Shown: positions 36,427 through 46,320, counted from the first letter of the stretch. The stretch: DNA of 64,000 bases from Alteromonas sp. KUL49 (GCF_006538345.1 NZ_BJKL01000006.1:191095-255094); one strand, 5' to 3'. The notes: generated by a model from the letters alone, not told the origin. Numbers and translations are program-made.

Positions 36427-38253
36427 TTAGCTAGTCTGCTTGTCTGCAACGTACTGCTTCACCACTTCTTCAAGCAGTGATAATGGTAAACCGCCATTCT
36501 TCAGCACAACATCGTGGAATTCGCGAATATCAAAATCCTCTTGAAGTTGCTCTTGCGCGTAACTGCGTAGCTCCAAGATTTTTATCATACCCACTTTGTA
36601 GGATGTAGCTTGGCCAGGCATAACTAAGTAACGCTCAATCTCAGCAACGACATCACTCATTGCCATACCTGTATTGCGAGACATGTAATCGATACCCTCT
36701 TCGCGCGTCCAACGCTTGTGGTGCATACCGGTATCTACCACCAGACGCACCGCACGAAATAGCTCAGCGACTAAACGACCAATGTTGTCTTCTGGATTTT
36801 CCTGAAATCCTTGTTCATAAGCCACTTGTTCGGCGTAAAGCGCCCAACCTTCTGAGTAAGCGGTAAATGGCGCGAAACGACGAATAAAGGGCATACCTTC
36901 CAATTCCATAGCAATAGCAATTTGGAAGTGATGGCCCGGAATACCCTCGTGGTAGGCCAAGGTGCGCATACCAAACTTAGGTGTCGCCTTTATATCGTAT
37001 AAGTTTGCAAAGAATCGCCCTGGACGACTGCCATCTAACGACGGGCCTTGATAGTAAGCTCCTGCAGAGGTTTTCTCTTTAAACTCAGGAATTCGCACCA
37101 CTTCCATACCCGCTTCTGGACGCACATTAAATGCACCGTTGATGCCTTCATTAATCTCATCAAGAATGGTCTGATAATCAGCTAATATTTGCGCACGACC
37201 TTCGTCACTGTCTTCGTAGTAAAATTTTGGGTCTTCAGTGAAAGCAGCCATGGCATCGGTGTATCCTACCGACGTATCAAAGCCCAAAGACGCTAGAATT
37301 GTGAGGATCTCCCCTTGGATTCTGTCAACTTCTTCAAGCCCAAGGTTGTGAATATACTCTGGCGTGTAATCTGTGGTTGTAAACAACCTGAGTGCTAACT
37401 GATACGCTTCATCACCTCTGGGGTGCTGCCAAAAACCATGATCTTCGCCAGCCTTGGTTTCTAACTCGGCAAAGTAGTCGATAAACAAATTATAGCCAGC
37501 AGTGACACTGCCGTTAATTTGCTCAACGGCTTGGGACAAAATTGCCTGTTTTTCTTCGTCCGTCACATCTTCTAGCTTACTCAGCTTCTCTTCTAGTGAG
37601 GTATAAAGAATGTTTTCTTCGACTGGTGTGCCAATGAAGTCACGCATTTGTTCTAGCACGCGTTGAATCACAAACTTAGGAGGAATAACACCGGCTTCTT
37701 CACGCAATCGTAAGTCGATTAAATACTGGGTAAACTTTCGCTCTAATTGACTGAGTCGCGAAATGTAATGCTCTGCGTCTTCCAGCGTGTTTACTTGGTG
37801 AGTAGACTCCATAAAGCTTGGAAAGCCACTCTGAATACCAAACATTTGGTTGGCTGGATAGTAGTGATATTTGAACGGTTCCGCATCAGTGAGAAGGTCT
37901 GTAAGGTACTTCACTACCTTCTTAGAGATAAGCTGGTTCGGATCTAAGTCTTCATCTGGATATTGATCTAAACCTTCACCAAATGCTTGAAATGCTTTGA
38001 ACATTTCCTCTGAATTTTTTAGGGCAACATCATCGAGATGGGCGTTATGGCCTTTTATGCCAAGAGATTCTAAAAAACCCAACGATGACAGGGTTTCAGG
38101 ATCTTTAAATGCAAACTTAACCATCTCGCGATTGAGGTAGTTATTAAAGAAGAAGGGCTTCTCTGCATACCATTCATGGCCTGCAAACGCACCAGCTAAA
38201 AACGCGCTCGTACCAATAACGATCCCCGTTCCTTTCAGAATTTTTTTTATCAT
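36427..38253 (-). CDS. DUF885 family exported metallopeptidase-like protein
   Basis: A 608-residue protein with an N-terminal signal anchor (about 8-25, IVIGTSAFLAGAFAG) and the DUF885 domain through the rest. The zinc-peptidase-like motif YHEGIPGHHFQIA (HExxxHH) lies near residue 435, with the matching Glu/Tyr motif AYSEGWALYAEQVAYEQG about 25 residues later and a late VMPGQATSYKVGMIKI block. It is probably tethered to the inner membrane and acts in the periplasm. Substrate unknown. The gene is followed downstream by DUF6435 in convergent orientation and preceded by about 120 bases of non-coding DNA. Confidence 0.88.
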   Translation of the reverse strand: MIKKILKGTGIVIGTSAFLAGAFAGHEWYAEKPFFFNNYLNREMVKFAFKDPETLSSLGFLESLGIKGHNAHLDDVALKNSEEMFKAFQAFGEGLDQYPDEDLDPNQLISKKVVKYLTDLLTDAEPFKYHYYPANQMFGIQSGFPSFMESTHQVNTLEDAEHYISRLSQLERKFTQYLIDLRLREEAGVIPPKFVIQRVLEQMRDFIGTPVEENILYTSLEEKLSKLEDVTDEEKQAILSQAVEQINGSVTAGYNLFIDYFAELETKAGEDHGFWQHPRGDEAYQLALRLFTTTDYTPEYIHNLGLEEVDRIQGEILTILASLGFDTSVGYTDAMAAFTEDPKFYYEDSDEGRAQILADYQTILDEINEGINGAFNVRPEAGMEVVRIPEFKEKTSAGAYYQGPSLDGSRPGRFFANLYDIKATPKFGMRTLAYHEGIPGHHFQIAIAMELEGMPFIRRFAPFTAYSEGWALYAEQVAYEQGFQENPEDNIGRLVAELFRAVRLVVDTGMHHKRWTREEGIDYMSRNTGMAMSDVVAEIERYLVMPGQATSYKVGMIKILELRSYAQEQLQEDFDIREFHDVVLKNGGLPLSLLEEVVKQYVADKQTS

Positions 38254-38372
38254 TGTATTTCTCTTTATTTCCCTGGACTGTGGTGTTGATGTAGCAATGC
38301 TTTGCTTTGTAATTATTTATGGTTCAACACGTTCTTGTTATATCAGGTAAATAAGAGAAATACGAATTGAGA

Positions 38373-39251
38373 CTACCCTTCGTCTATTGCCGCTTTCAAC
38401 CCATTAAATGATGCTTCTACTGACTCTAGTGGCGTCATTCCTTCTGGGTATTCCTCTTGTTCAACGACAATCCACTGTGCGCCTGCGTATCGGTGTGCAG
38501 CATCTACAAAAGCACCCCAATCAGATTCATCAGTACCAATGATTATCTTGGTATCGGCAGGTACTGTACTCGGTTTTCCTTGGTATGATCGTCGTTTGAA
38601 ATGAGAGGTTAACGTACGACCTGGATATTTTTTAAACAGTGCAATGGGGTCAAAGCCCGCGTATATCGCCCATCCAATATCTAACTGTAATATAAAATTT
38701 GATGGGGTATTTTTGGCGAGATAATCCCAGAACGTTTCATCGTTGAACGGTTCAAACTCCTTGGCATGATTGTGATATCCCAATTGCATACCCACTCGCT
38801 CGAGAGAGGTGGAGATAGTCAGCAAATCAGCAATGAGTGCATCTATTTCTTCAGGATTATTAACGCGTTTATCATGAGGAATAATCACGCTTTTTGCGCC
38901 CAATGCTTTGAAGAAAGCAATATTGCGCTCGCCCTTCTCTCCCATCAACTGAGGAAGGCCCGCATGCATACCGCTCACTTCCAAACCTAGCTCGTCAAGA
39001 AATGCTTTAAGGCCCTCAGGATCATCTTGAAACTTGCCATATCTACCAGCAAACTCAACACCATCGAATCCCATTTCAGCAATAGCGCGAAGCGTACCTT
39101 CAAAATCTTCACTTAGCTGATCTCGAACAGAATGCAGCTGCACAGAGATTTTGGGAGAGGCGCTTTCATTGGGCGCAGCCATCACTGAAAAACAAGGCAA
39201 TACCACGAGTGTGCTAACGAGGAAAAACCAGATGCGTTTTAATACGTTCAT
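38373..39251 (-). CDS. Exported TIM-barrel sugar phosphate isomerase/epimerase-like protein
   Basis: Start at the ATG at 39251, which gives a clean signal peptide (MNVLKRIWFFLVSTLVVLPCFSVMA, cleaved before APNES); an ORF start at 39293 adds polar residues. The mature part is an AP-endonuclease-2/xylose isomerase-like TIM barrel with VQLHSVRDQLSEDFEGTLRAIAEMGFDGVEFAG, LGYHNHAKEF (metal ligands), FILQLDIGWAIYAG and WIVVEQEEYPEG near the end. Cytoplasmic relatives isomerise sugars; exported ones are known in bacteria that break down plant or algal carbohydrates. Actual substrate unknown. Confidence 0.87.
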   Translation of the reverse strand: MNVLKRIWFFLVSTLVVLPCFSVMAAPNESASPKISVQLHSVRDQLSEDFEGTLRAIAEMGFDGVEFAGRYGKFQDDPEGLKAFLDELGLEVSGMHAGLPQLMGEKGERNIAFFKALGAKSVIIPHDKRVNNPEEIDALIADLLTISTSLERVGMQLGYHNHAKEFEPFNDETFWDYLAKNTPSNFILQLDIGWAIYAGFDPIALFKKYPGRTLTSHFKRRSYQGKPSTVPADTKIIIGTDESDWGAFVDAAHRYAGAQWIVVEQEEYPEGMTPLESVEASFNGLKAAIDEG

Positions 39252-39327
39252 AATGATTGAAGTGGAGTTAAGGATTACCCAACAGTAACACAATCAATCA
39301 AAAATAATCACATTAAATTAAAAACAA

Positions 39328-40515
39328 TCAAGCAACCTGACCTGCGGCCCAACCTGAACTCCACGCCCATTGGAAATTGAAGCCGCCTAGCCAACCTGTT
39401 ACGTCGACGACTTCACCGATGAAGTAAAGGCCGTCTACATCTTTAGCCATCATAGTTTTAGACGATAGAGCATCCGTGTCTACGCCACCCAAGGTAACTT
39501 CTGCGGTACGATAGCCTTCGGTGCCATTCGGCTTGATTTTCCATTCTTGCAGCGTATCTGCAATTTCACTGCATTCGGCGTGAGAAAGCTGTTTTACCGG
39601 TACGTTACGCCATCCATTTAACTCAATGAAGCTTTGCACCATACGTTTGGGAAATACCTTGCCTAAACAAGTAGCCAGTTGTGCATCGGGGTTGTTGGTG
39701 CGCGCGTCTTCAATAAGCTCGCTTGCACTTTGGGTAGGCATCAGGTTTATTTCTACTTCATCACCCGGTGTCCAATAAGAAGAAACTTGTAACATAGACG
39801 GGCCGCTTAAACCTCTGTGGGTAAAGAGCATGGCCTCTTTAAATGACGTGTTATTGCACGAGGCAGCTACATCAACGGCAATACCGCTGAGTTCCGCAAG
39901 TACCGATTTATCTTTTTCATGCAGCGTAAATGGAACGAGCGCTGCACGAGTGGGAAGCACGGGTAAACCAAATTTTTCCGCTATTTGATAACCAAAGGGT
40001 GACGCACCGAGCTTAGGCATACTTAAGCCGCCCGTCGCAATGACCAACGACTTACATTCATACATACCTAATGACGTGTTCACCACAAAACCTGATGCGA
40101 CTTTTTCTACGGATAATATTTCACAGCGTGTGGTAATTGTGACATCTGCTTTAGCGCATTCACTCTCGAGTAAATTAACAATATCTTTCGCAGAGTCGTC
40201 ACAAAATAGCTGTCCTAAGGTTTTCTCGTGATAAGCAATACCGTAGCTTGCTACTAATCCAATAAAATCCCATTGGGTATATCGACTGAGTGCCGATTTA
40301 CAAAAATGCGGGTTATTCGATAGAAAGTTATCAGGCTCTGCATACATGTTGGTGAAGTTGCATCGACCACCACCTGACATAAGAATTTTGCGGCCGATCT
40401 TTTTAGCGTGATCGAGCACTTCAACGTTGCGCCCTCGAGCTCCCGCTTGCGCAGCGCAAAATAGCCCAGCGGCTCCCGCTCCAATGACGATGACATCACG
40501 CTTGATTACTGACAC
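39328..40515 (-). CDS. YhiN/HI0933-family flavoprotein
   Basis: A 395-residue NAD(P)/FAD-binding protein. The N-terminal GxGxxG motif VIVIGAGAAGLFCAAQAGARGRNVEVLDHA is followed by KIGRKILMSGGGRCNFTNM, the signature of this family, and a C-terminal FAD segment TEGYRTAEVTLGGVDTD...GLYFIGEVVDVTGWLGGFNFQWAWSSGWAAGQ. Length equals E. coli YhiN. The role is unknown; it may act in respiratory or reductive chemistry. It lies between the exported TIM-barrel gene and the broken LysR regulator, on the same strand as both. Confidence 0.92.
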   Translation of the reverse strand: MSVIKRDVIVIGAGAAGLFCAAQAGARGRNVEVLDHAKKIGRKILMSGGGRCNFTNMYAEPDNFLSNNPHFCKSALSRYTQWDFIGLVASYGIAYHEKTLGQLFCDDSAKDIVNLLESECAKADVTITTRCEILSVEKVASGFVVNTSLGMYECKSLVIATGGLSMPKLGASPFGYQIAEKFGLPVLPTRAALVPFTLHEKDKSVLAELSGIAVDVAASCNNTSFKEAMLFTHRGLSGPSMLQVSSYWTPGDEVEINLMPTQSASELIEDARTNNPDAQLATCLGKVFPKRMVQSFIELNGWRNVPVKQLSHAECSEIADTLQEWKIKPNGTEGYRTAEVTLGGVDTDALSSKTMMAKDVDGLYFIGEVVDVTGWLGGFNFQWAWSSGWAAGQVA

Positions 40516-40572
40516 TTACTAACCCTTCTTGCTATCACTATGACTACAGGGCTGGATTATACGTTATTTCAC

Positions 40573-41491
40573 CTATATGGCTTCATTAACTAAGTGCTCT
40601 TTTATCCAATTACTGAAAATTTGTATGCGTTTTTGCTTGGGCGAGTTTTTAAGTGATACCAAATGTGATTTCCAGCGAGCGGGATGAGGTATATCACTGA
40701 GTTTGACCAATTGCCCTGAACGCAGATAACTACCCACCATAATGTCAGACGCCAACATAGCGCCATGACCAGCGAGTACTGCGCTTAATGACAAGTCACT
40801 CGATGTGACCAAGGTTTTTTGCAGCTTTTTCGGTGTGAAACTCACACCGACATGCTCAAACCAAGACTCCCAATTAACTACGCTTTCACCTTCCAAGCTC
40901 AACAAACGGACTTTCAATAGGTGTTCAGGGTGATGAATACTCAGCCGAGATTGCAGTGTTGGCGTACAAACCGGATAACAGGCATCATCGCCAACAACGT
41001 CTACGTTCAATAACGGGCTTTTGAGCTTTTCAGTGGTGGTACTAAAACGCACAGCAAGGTCAACTTTCCCTTCCCGCAAGTCCTCTACATGATTAGAGCC
41101 CTGCACATTCACATTAATCTGTGGATATTGCACTGAAAAACTCATACAACCGTGGCACCAACCATAAAGCACAGAAGGCCTGAGTAGAACTTACCGTAAG
41201 ATCGCCTTCAATAGGCTCTTCTTGCACTTGGTTTAGCCCGTGAACAACTTCTGAAAAACCTTTCTGACAGGCTTGTAAGAGCGTATGGCCTTGAGGAGTC
41301 AGCTCCATTTTTCGTGCCTTGCGACGAAAGAGCGACACCCCGAGGTTCTTTTCTAGCTGTCGCATTTGTTGACTCACTGCAGCCTGCGACACAAACAACT
41401 CTTGAGCTGCACGACTATAGCTCTGGTGTCTAGCGGCAACTTCAAAACACAAAAGGTTGTTTAGCCAGCGTAAACGCTTATCCATAACCAA
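40573..41491 (-). pseudogene. LysR-family regulator broken by a frameshift
   Basis: The gene reads as two overlapping frames: an N-terminal part with the helix-turn-helix RLRWLNNLLCFEVAARHQSYSRAAQELFVSQAAVSQQMRQLEKNLGVSLFRR, and a C-terminal substrate-binding part from VQYPQINVNVQ onward, ending at 40573. They join at a run of five A on the + strand (41136-41140; T5 on the coding strand). Removing one T restores ...LYEFSVQYPQI, as expected for a GcvA-like regulator. It may be a true pseudogene or a homopolymer sequencing error. It is divergent from a small gene at 41600, its probable target. Confidence 0.8.
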
Positions 41492-41599
41492 AGAATAAAA
41501 TAAGATTAACTTATATTACAGATTAATTCTTATCGTTGGAGATGTATACAAAGAACGCACAAAATATCGGCATGTGAACACAACAAAGGAAATGTGACT

Positions 41600-41752
41600 A
41601 TGCTGATTCAAAATGCAGATAACTCCCTCAATGAAAGACAGAAAGCGCCTACATTGCAGATTAAAAAAGATAGTGTGATTACGAAGGTTAATCGGTATCT
41701 TGCCAAGTTATGCCATAACCTGAACTTATCCGGATGGAGCCAATTCAAGTAG
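41600..41752 (+). CDS. Small basic protein divergent from LysR regulator
   Basis: A 50-residue protein with a good ribosome site (AAAGGAAATGTGACT before ATG). The C-terminal half is basic and amphipathic (VITKVNRYLAKLCHNLNLSGWSQFK) and ends in Trp. There is no signal peptide or recognised domain, though it faintly recalls DUF1127 small proteins. The divergent position beside a LysR regulator is typical of a regulated target, and the 108-base gap could hold their shared operator. Confidence rests on the ribosome site and position, not on homology. Confidence 0.45.
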   Translation: MLIQNADNSLNERQKAPTLQIKKDSVITKVNRYLAKLCHNLNLSGWSQFK

Positions 41753-41854
41753 AATCAACCTAATTGCAAAAAACTTAGAATAGTGTTTATCGTGGTTTGC
41801 GCTAACCTATGCATAGCGACAAATGAAACCCGCATCTTTAAAAGGACACGTACA

Positions 41855-42685
41855 ATGGAAGAGTTTTTTGCTTCACTAGATATTAATCAATACTTACCTG
41901 CAGCACTAGCATGGGCAACGAACATTCTGCTGGCACTAGTGATTTTAATAGTGGGTATATGGGTTGCCGGCAAGGCCTATAAAGGAATTGTGGCAATCGC
42001 TAATCACTACCCACAATTGGATGACACGCTGTTTAAATTCTTTGGCAGCGTTGCTCGCTATACAGTGCTGGCATTTGTAGGTATTGCCGTGCTTAACCGC
42101 TTTGGTGTTCAAACTGCTTCGATAATCGCATTATTGGGCGCTGCAGGTTTAGCGGTAGGTTTAGCACTTCAGGGCACTCTGTCGAACCTTGCCGCAGGCG
42201 TAATGCTATTGATTTTCCGCCCGTATAAGGTCAATGACTTTGTCGATGCTGCAGGGAAGTTTGGTAAAGTTACTGAAATCGACATGTTCACCACCATACT
42301 GCAAACCTTTGACAATCAGCACATTATCATTCCAAACAGTCAAATTTGGGGAGAGCAGATTATCAACCACTCACACCACAAACAGCGTGGTGTAGATATG
42401 CATTTTGGTATTGCTTACAACGAAAACATTGAAGAAGCCAAGGCGGTTATCAATAAGGTTTTGGCAGACCATCCCCATGTATTAAAGGAGCCAGTGCCCT
42501 TCGTCGAGGTTGAAACGCTTAATGATAGCTCAGTGGACTTTCTCGTTAGGCCATTTTGCAACGGCGAGCATTATTTTGACGTGTTGTACTCAGTACCAGA
42601 GCAAGTGAAAAAAGCCCTAGACGACGCCAACATAGAAATTCCGTTCCCGCATCGTAAAGTCATTGTGGTCAACGAGGACAGTTAA
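41855..42685 (+). CDS. mscS: Small-conductance mechanosensitive channel (MscS family)
   Basis: Start at the ATG at 41855 with AAAGGA upstream; a GTG at 41783 is unlikely as it precedes polar residues. The 276-residue protein has three N-terminal membrane segments (about 18-40, 60-80, 88-110), the pore helix GLAVGLALQGTLSNLAAGVMLLIFRPYKVNDFV with Gly/Ala-rich packing, and the conserved cytoplasmic block TILQTFDNQHIIIPNSQIWGEQIINHSHH. MscS opens under membrane tension to protect against hypo-osmotic shock. The small size equals E. coli MscS (286). Confidence 0.95.
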   Translation: MEEFFASLDINQYLPAALAWATNILLALVILIVGIWVAGKAYKGIVAIANHYPQLDDTLFKFFGSVARYTVLAFVGIAVLNRFGVQTASIIALLGAAGLAVGLALQGTLSNLAAGVMLLIFRPYKVNDFVDAAGKFGKVTEIDMFTTILQTFDNQHIIIPNSQIWGEQIINHSHHKQRGVDMHFGIAYNENIEEAKAVINKVLADHPHVLKEPVPFVEVETLNDSSVDFLVRPFCNGEHYFDVLYSVPEQVKKALDDANIEIPFPHRKVIVVNEDS

Positions 42686-42692
42686 CTCAGAG

Positions 42693-43733
42693 TTATTCGC
42701 CTGATTTCTCAACAGGTGAAAAGGCAGCCAGGGGATGAGTGGTGGTTAATGACAACACTGCTCGTTCGCCAGGCTTAATGGCGTTTTCGTGGCTAACTCT
42801 TACTTTTAACTGTGCACCTGTATCGAGTGTTACTGCGTACAATCGACTTTCACCTTCAAAGCGTACCCAATCAACGGTGCCATTTCCCTCGCCATTAACC
42901 GCATCTGATGCGGCTGTTAGTGCTAGATCGTCAGGCCTCACTAACAGATCAACGCTATCAGTGGGGTCATCGATAGGCGTACCTAATACAGTACCGATTT
43001 CAGTTGTCACCTTGCCATTGCTGAGGCTACCAGGAATAAAGCTCGCTTCTCCTAAAAAGCGTGCGACGAATCGACTGGCTGGTGCAGCATAGCAAGTTTC
43101 AGGTGTATCAATTTGTTCCAAAATGCCTTTATTGAGTACACCAACTCGGTCGCCGATGGAAAGCGCCTCGTCTTGATCGTGCGTTACCCAAATAGCCGGA
43201 ACTCCAGCTGCTTTTAGCGCTTCCCGAATCTCCCAACGCAGACTGTCTTTTAGTGCTGCATCAAGGTTTGATAAGGGCTCATCCAGCAATACAAAAGAAG
43301 GTTCATGAGCTAACGTTCTTGCTAGCGCAACCCGCTGTTTTTGACCACCAGAGAGCCGAGCGGGCTTGGCGTCGCGAAATGCTGACAATCCAAGTAAGTC
43401 GATCCAATGATCAGCAAGCTTGGTGTCTTTTAAGCGAAAGCAGATGTTTTGCTCAACAGTAAGGTGTGGAAACAGTGCAAAGTCTTGAAACACCATTCCC
43501 ACATTGCGTTTTTCTGGCGGCACATGTTTCGCTGCTGACGACGTCCAGTTACCTAACTGAATTTGTCCCTCTGAGATAGGAATAAGTCCGGCTAACGCTT
43601 GAAGTATGGTGGTTTTACCGCATCCCGTGGGACCCACTAGCATCAGGATTTCATCGCTACCCAAAGTAACATCTAACTGGTTAACAACGGTGGTACTTCC
43701 GTAACGCACGGTCAGGCCGTTCACATTCAACAT
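42693..43733 (-). CDS. fbpC: Fe(3+) ABC importer ATP-binding protein (FbpC-like)
   Basis: A 346-residue ABC ATPase with Walker A GPTGCGKTTILQ, ABC signature LSGGQKQRVALARTLA, Walker B FVLLDEPLSNLD, and the H-loop WVTHDQDEALSIGD. A C-terminal TOBE-like domain begins near residue 245. It energises the permease encoded next upstream (they share one base) and the periplasmic binding protein two genes upstream. The layout matches FbpABC/AfuABC ferric iron importers. Substrate is inferred from the partner binding protein and the Fur box preceding the operon. Confidence 0.88.
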   Translation of the reverse strand: MLNVNGLTVRYGSTTVVNQLDVTLGSDEILMLVGPTGCGKTTILQALAGLIPISEGQIQLGNWTSSAAKHVPPEKRNVGMVFQDFALFPHLTVEQNICFRLKDTKLADHWIDLLGLSAFRDAKPARLSGGQKQRVALARTLAHEPSFVLLDEPLSNLDAALKDSLRWEIREALKAAGVPAIWVTHDQDEALSIGDRVGVLNKGILEQIDTPETCYAAPASRFVARFLGEASFIPGSLSNGKVTTEIGTVLGTPIDDPTDSVDLLVRPDDLALTAASDAVNGEGNGTVDWVRFEGESRLYAVTLDTGAQLKVRVSHENAIKPGERAVLSLTTTHPLAAFSPVEKSGE

Positions 43734-45253
43734 TAGCGATCTTTTTCCTCAGAAACTGAAAAGTTACTGCGCCCCTCTCCGGAAAGCATTAATACTAATC
43801 CCAATCCAGACAGGAGTACCAATAGCAAACCTGGTACTGCAGCGCGCCCAAAATATCCCGCCTCGTAAACGCGCCATAAGTAGGTAGCTAGTGTTTCAAA
43901 CCCAGTGGGCCCTAGCATGAGCGTGGCAGGTAACTCTCGCATAGCTTCAAGAAACACCAAAGCCGCGCCAGCAATCATGCCCTTTAAGGTCAGCGGTAAG
44001 GTAATACGCATAAATGCTTCACGGGGACTGGCGCCTAACACCCGAGCCGCATTAATTAATCCAGAATCTAGATTCTCGGTGGTGGTTCTTACCGTTCCGA
44101 CGGCCAAGGGAATGAATCTAAGCACATAAGCTGCAACAAGTAACCCCAAGGTTTGATACATAAATGGGATTTGCAAGCCAAGGTAGACGAGTGCTGTTCC
44201 CATAACGATGCCAGGCACGCCAAAACCAAAGTAGGTAGTACGCTCCATAATGCGTCCAGCTTTACCTGCAACCGCAGCCTGCGCCACAGGAATGGCAAGC
44301 ACGACTGCCACGATTGCCGCTAGCACCGACGCATAGGCGGAGTTAATGGCAAACTGGAACTCAAAACCACCAGCGCCTTCGCGAACAAGCCACAACAAGA
44401 ATATTCCCAAGGGCATAACAATCGCGAGAAACACAACGGGCAAGCTGGCCGCTAACATAAGATTGCGCTGCCATGATGCTGGCCATAATGAAAGGTGTCT
44501 GCCCGGACGTTCTTTATTTACGCCAATACGTGACTCGATAAAGAGGATCAACACAACAATCAACATCAATTGTAAAGACAGCATCGCCGCCTGACTTAAT
44601 CCAAAAGCATTGTATTCAACAAAAATAACACGGGTAAACGTATCTAACCCCATGATAGCGGGTGTACCGAAATCAGATAAGGCATAGAGGGCCGCAAGTA
44701 AGGCCCCTGCTGCAATACTGTTTTTTACCCGAGGAAGTACGATGCGCCATAAGCTTTGGGGTAGCGATAGTCCCAGAGTTCTTGCAGCATTCACTAAGCT
44801 ACCATCTAGACTTAGCAATGAAGCACGGGTTGTCATCATGACGAATGGATAGGTATACAAGGACATCACTAGCGCCGCGCCCCATAGACCATTGACAGCT
44901 GGCAAAGTAATACCAAGAAGGTTATCAATTTCTCCACCACGTCCAAAGGCAAAATACAGGGCAAATGCACCGAGGTAACTCGGCAATGCCAGAGGTGCAG
45001 CAAGTAGTACTAACCAGAAGCGCTTAAAAGGCATTTCTACATAAGCCATTAGTATGGCTAAAGGTACACCAATGAGTAGAGAGCCTAATACGGTAAGACC
45101 CATCAGTGCCAGTGTATTACCTAGTACCCTTAGATTATGAGCATCGAACAAAGTAGACGTATCTGAAGCAAGCGAGACGAGCACGCCTACGGGCAATATG
45201 GCAATAAGCGCTATGACTAGCGCGAAAGGATAAGATTTAGGCCAGTTTGTCAC
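43733..45253 (-). CDS. fbpB: Fe(3+) ABC importer permease (FbpB-like)
   Basis: A 506-residue fused permease with about 12 membrane helices in two homologous halves, each with an EAA-like loop (VNAARTLGLSLPQSLWRIVLPRVKNSIAAGALLA and INAARVLGASPREAFMRITLPLTLKGMIAGAALVF) contacting the ATPase. This double size fits FbpB/AfuB iron permeases. The stop overlaps the ATPase gene start by one base, and its own start overlaps the binding-protein gene by 4 bases, so all three are coupled. It spans the inner membrane. Confidence 0.9.
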   Translation of the reverse strand: MTNWPKSYPFALVIALIAILPVGVLVSLASDTSTLFDAHNLRVLGNTLALMGLTVLGSLLIGVPLAILMAYVEMPFKRFWLVLLAAPLALPSYLGAFALYFAFGRGGEIDNLLGITLPAVNGLWGAALVMSLYTYPFVMMTTRASLLSLDGSLVNAARTLGLSLPQSLWRIVLPRVKNSIAAGALLAALYALSDFGTPAIMGLDTFTRVIFVEYNAFGLSQAAMLSLQLMLIVVLILFIESRIGVNKERPGRHLSLWPASWQRNLMLAASLPVVFLAIVMPLGIFLLWLVREGAGGFEFQFAINSAYASVLAAIVAVVLAIPVAQAAVAGKAGRIMERTTYFGFGVPGIVMGTALVYLGLQIPFMYQTLGLLVAAYVLRFIPLAVGTVRTTTENLDSGLINAARVLGASPREAFMRITLPLTLKGMIAGAALVFLEAMRELPATLMLGPTGFETLATYLWRVYEAGYFGRAAVPGLLLVLLSGLGLVLMLSGEGRSNFSVSEEKDR

Positions 45254-46284
45254 AGTACGCCGACTTTTCTCATTAAGTTTAAGGTTGGGCGCAAATCAGC
45301 GAGCTTTCGAAGGTCTAATTCTGGTGGTGCTATTGTGTCTAGAGACGGCAGTGCCGATGGCGCACTAACACCATTAACCAACGGGATCTCGTAAGCCTCT
45401 GAGGCGAGGTATGATTGTACTTCGGTGGTCAGTAGATATCGGATGAAGTTAGTGGGAAGGTCACCTTCACTCAAAGCTACAATACCTGACGCGTTGACCA
45501 AACAACCCGCATCACCCTTGGTAAATGCAAGATCTACATTGGCATCGGGTTTACCCGACTTTAAACGCAACGTGTAGTAATGGTTAGCAAAACCTAGGTC
45601 AACTTCACCTCGTTCAACCCCCATAACAACGCCTAATTCGCCTGCGTATTTTTTAGCGTTTCGGCTCACACCTTTTAACCAATCAGATGTTGCCTTTTCG
45701 CCCTCGAGCAAACGCATCGCTGTTACGAAAGATTGAAAGGATGCATACGCTGGCGCCCAGCCAATTGCAAGGTCACTGTCCGCCAGAGCCATCACGTCGT
45801 CAGGGATTTGCTCTGGCGTAAGGCGCTGGGTGTTATAGGGTAAGGTACGAACTCGCCCAGTCACAGGCGACCAACTAGGGTACTGAAACCCTGCTTGTAA
45901 CTGCGACTGCAAATCTGACGGTAATGGCTGCGCTACTCCAGCATCAGTAACAAGACCAATAGAACCTGTATCTACTGCCCAAAACAAATCAGCTCTACGT
46001 ACGCCCGCTTTTGCCTCAGCAACTATGGTATTTGCCAATGCCGCTGATGCACCGCGACGAATTTGTAGATTTAAATCTGGGTTCCGCTTTTTTATCGCGT
46101 CGAGTACATTCTCGTACAAGCCGCCTTCGCCACGACCAAGATACAAAGTAAGATCGCCAACTAACTTAGGGAGTTGCTCAACAGATACTGAGGGCATGGC
46201 CGACGCAGCGCTGAAGACACTCATTGGAACGCCAGCAAGTAAACCTGACGCCGCTAGTCCCTGAAGAAATGTTCTGCGCTGCAT
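45250..46284 (-). CDS. fbpA: Fe(3+) ABC importer periplasmic binding protein (FbpA-like)
   Basis: A 344-residue periplasmic protein with a twin-arginine-type leader (MQRRTFLQGLAASGLLAG) and a mature region of FbpA type: LTLYLGRGEGGLYENVLDAIKKRNPDLNLQIRRGASAALANTIVAEAK, ADLFWAVDTGSIGLV, and the paired Tyr in LGFANHYYTLRLK that ligate ferric iron in the family. C-terminal RYLLTTEVQSYLASEAYEIPLV is also conserved. A Tat leader is unusual for FbpA. The gene lies 36 bases after an exported helical protein and begins a Fur-preceded operon with it. Iron specificity is inferred. Confidence 0.88.
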   Translation of the reverse strand: MQRRTFLQGLAASGLLAGVPMSVFSAASAMPSVSVEQLPKLVGDLTLYLGRGEGGLYENVLDAIKKRNPDLNLQIRRGASAALANTIVAEAKAGVRRADLFWAVDTGSIGLVTDAGVAQPLPSDLQSQLQAGFQYPSWSPVTGRVRTLPYNTQRLTPEQIPDDVMALADSDLAIGWAPAYASFQSFVTAMRLLEGEKATSDWLKGVSRNAKKYAGELGVVMGVERGEVDLGFANHYYTLRLKSGKPDANVDLAFTKGDAGCLVNASGIVALSEGDLPTNFIRYLLTTEVQSYLASEAYEIPLVNGVSAPSALPSLDTIAPPELDLRKLADLRPTLNLMRKVGVL

Positions 46285-46320
46285 AGTAGCCCTTAGCTTT
46301 TAGCCATTAATAATTGGCGT

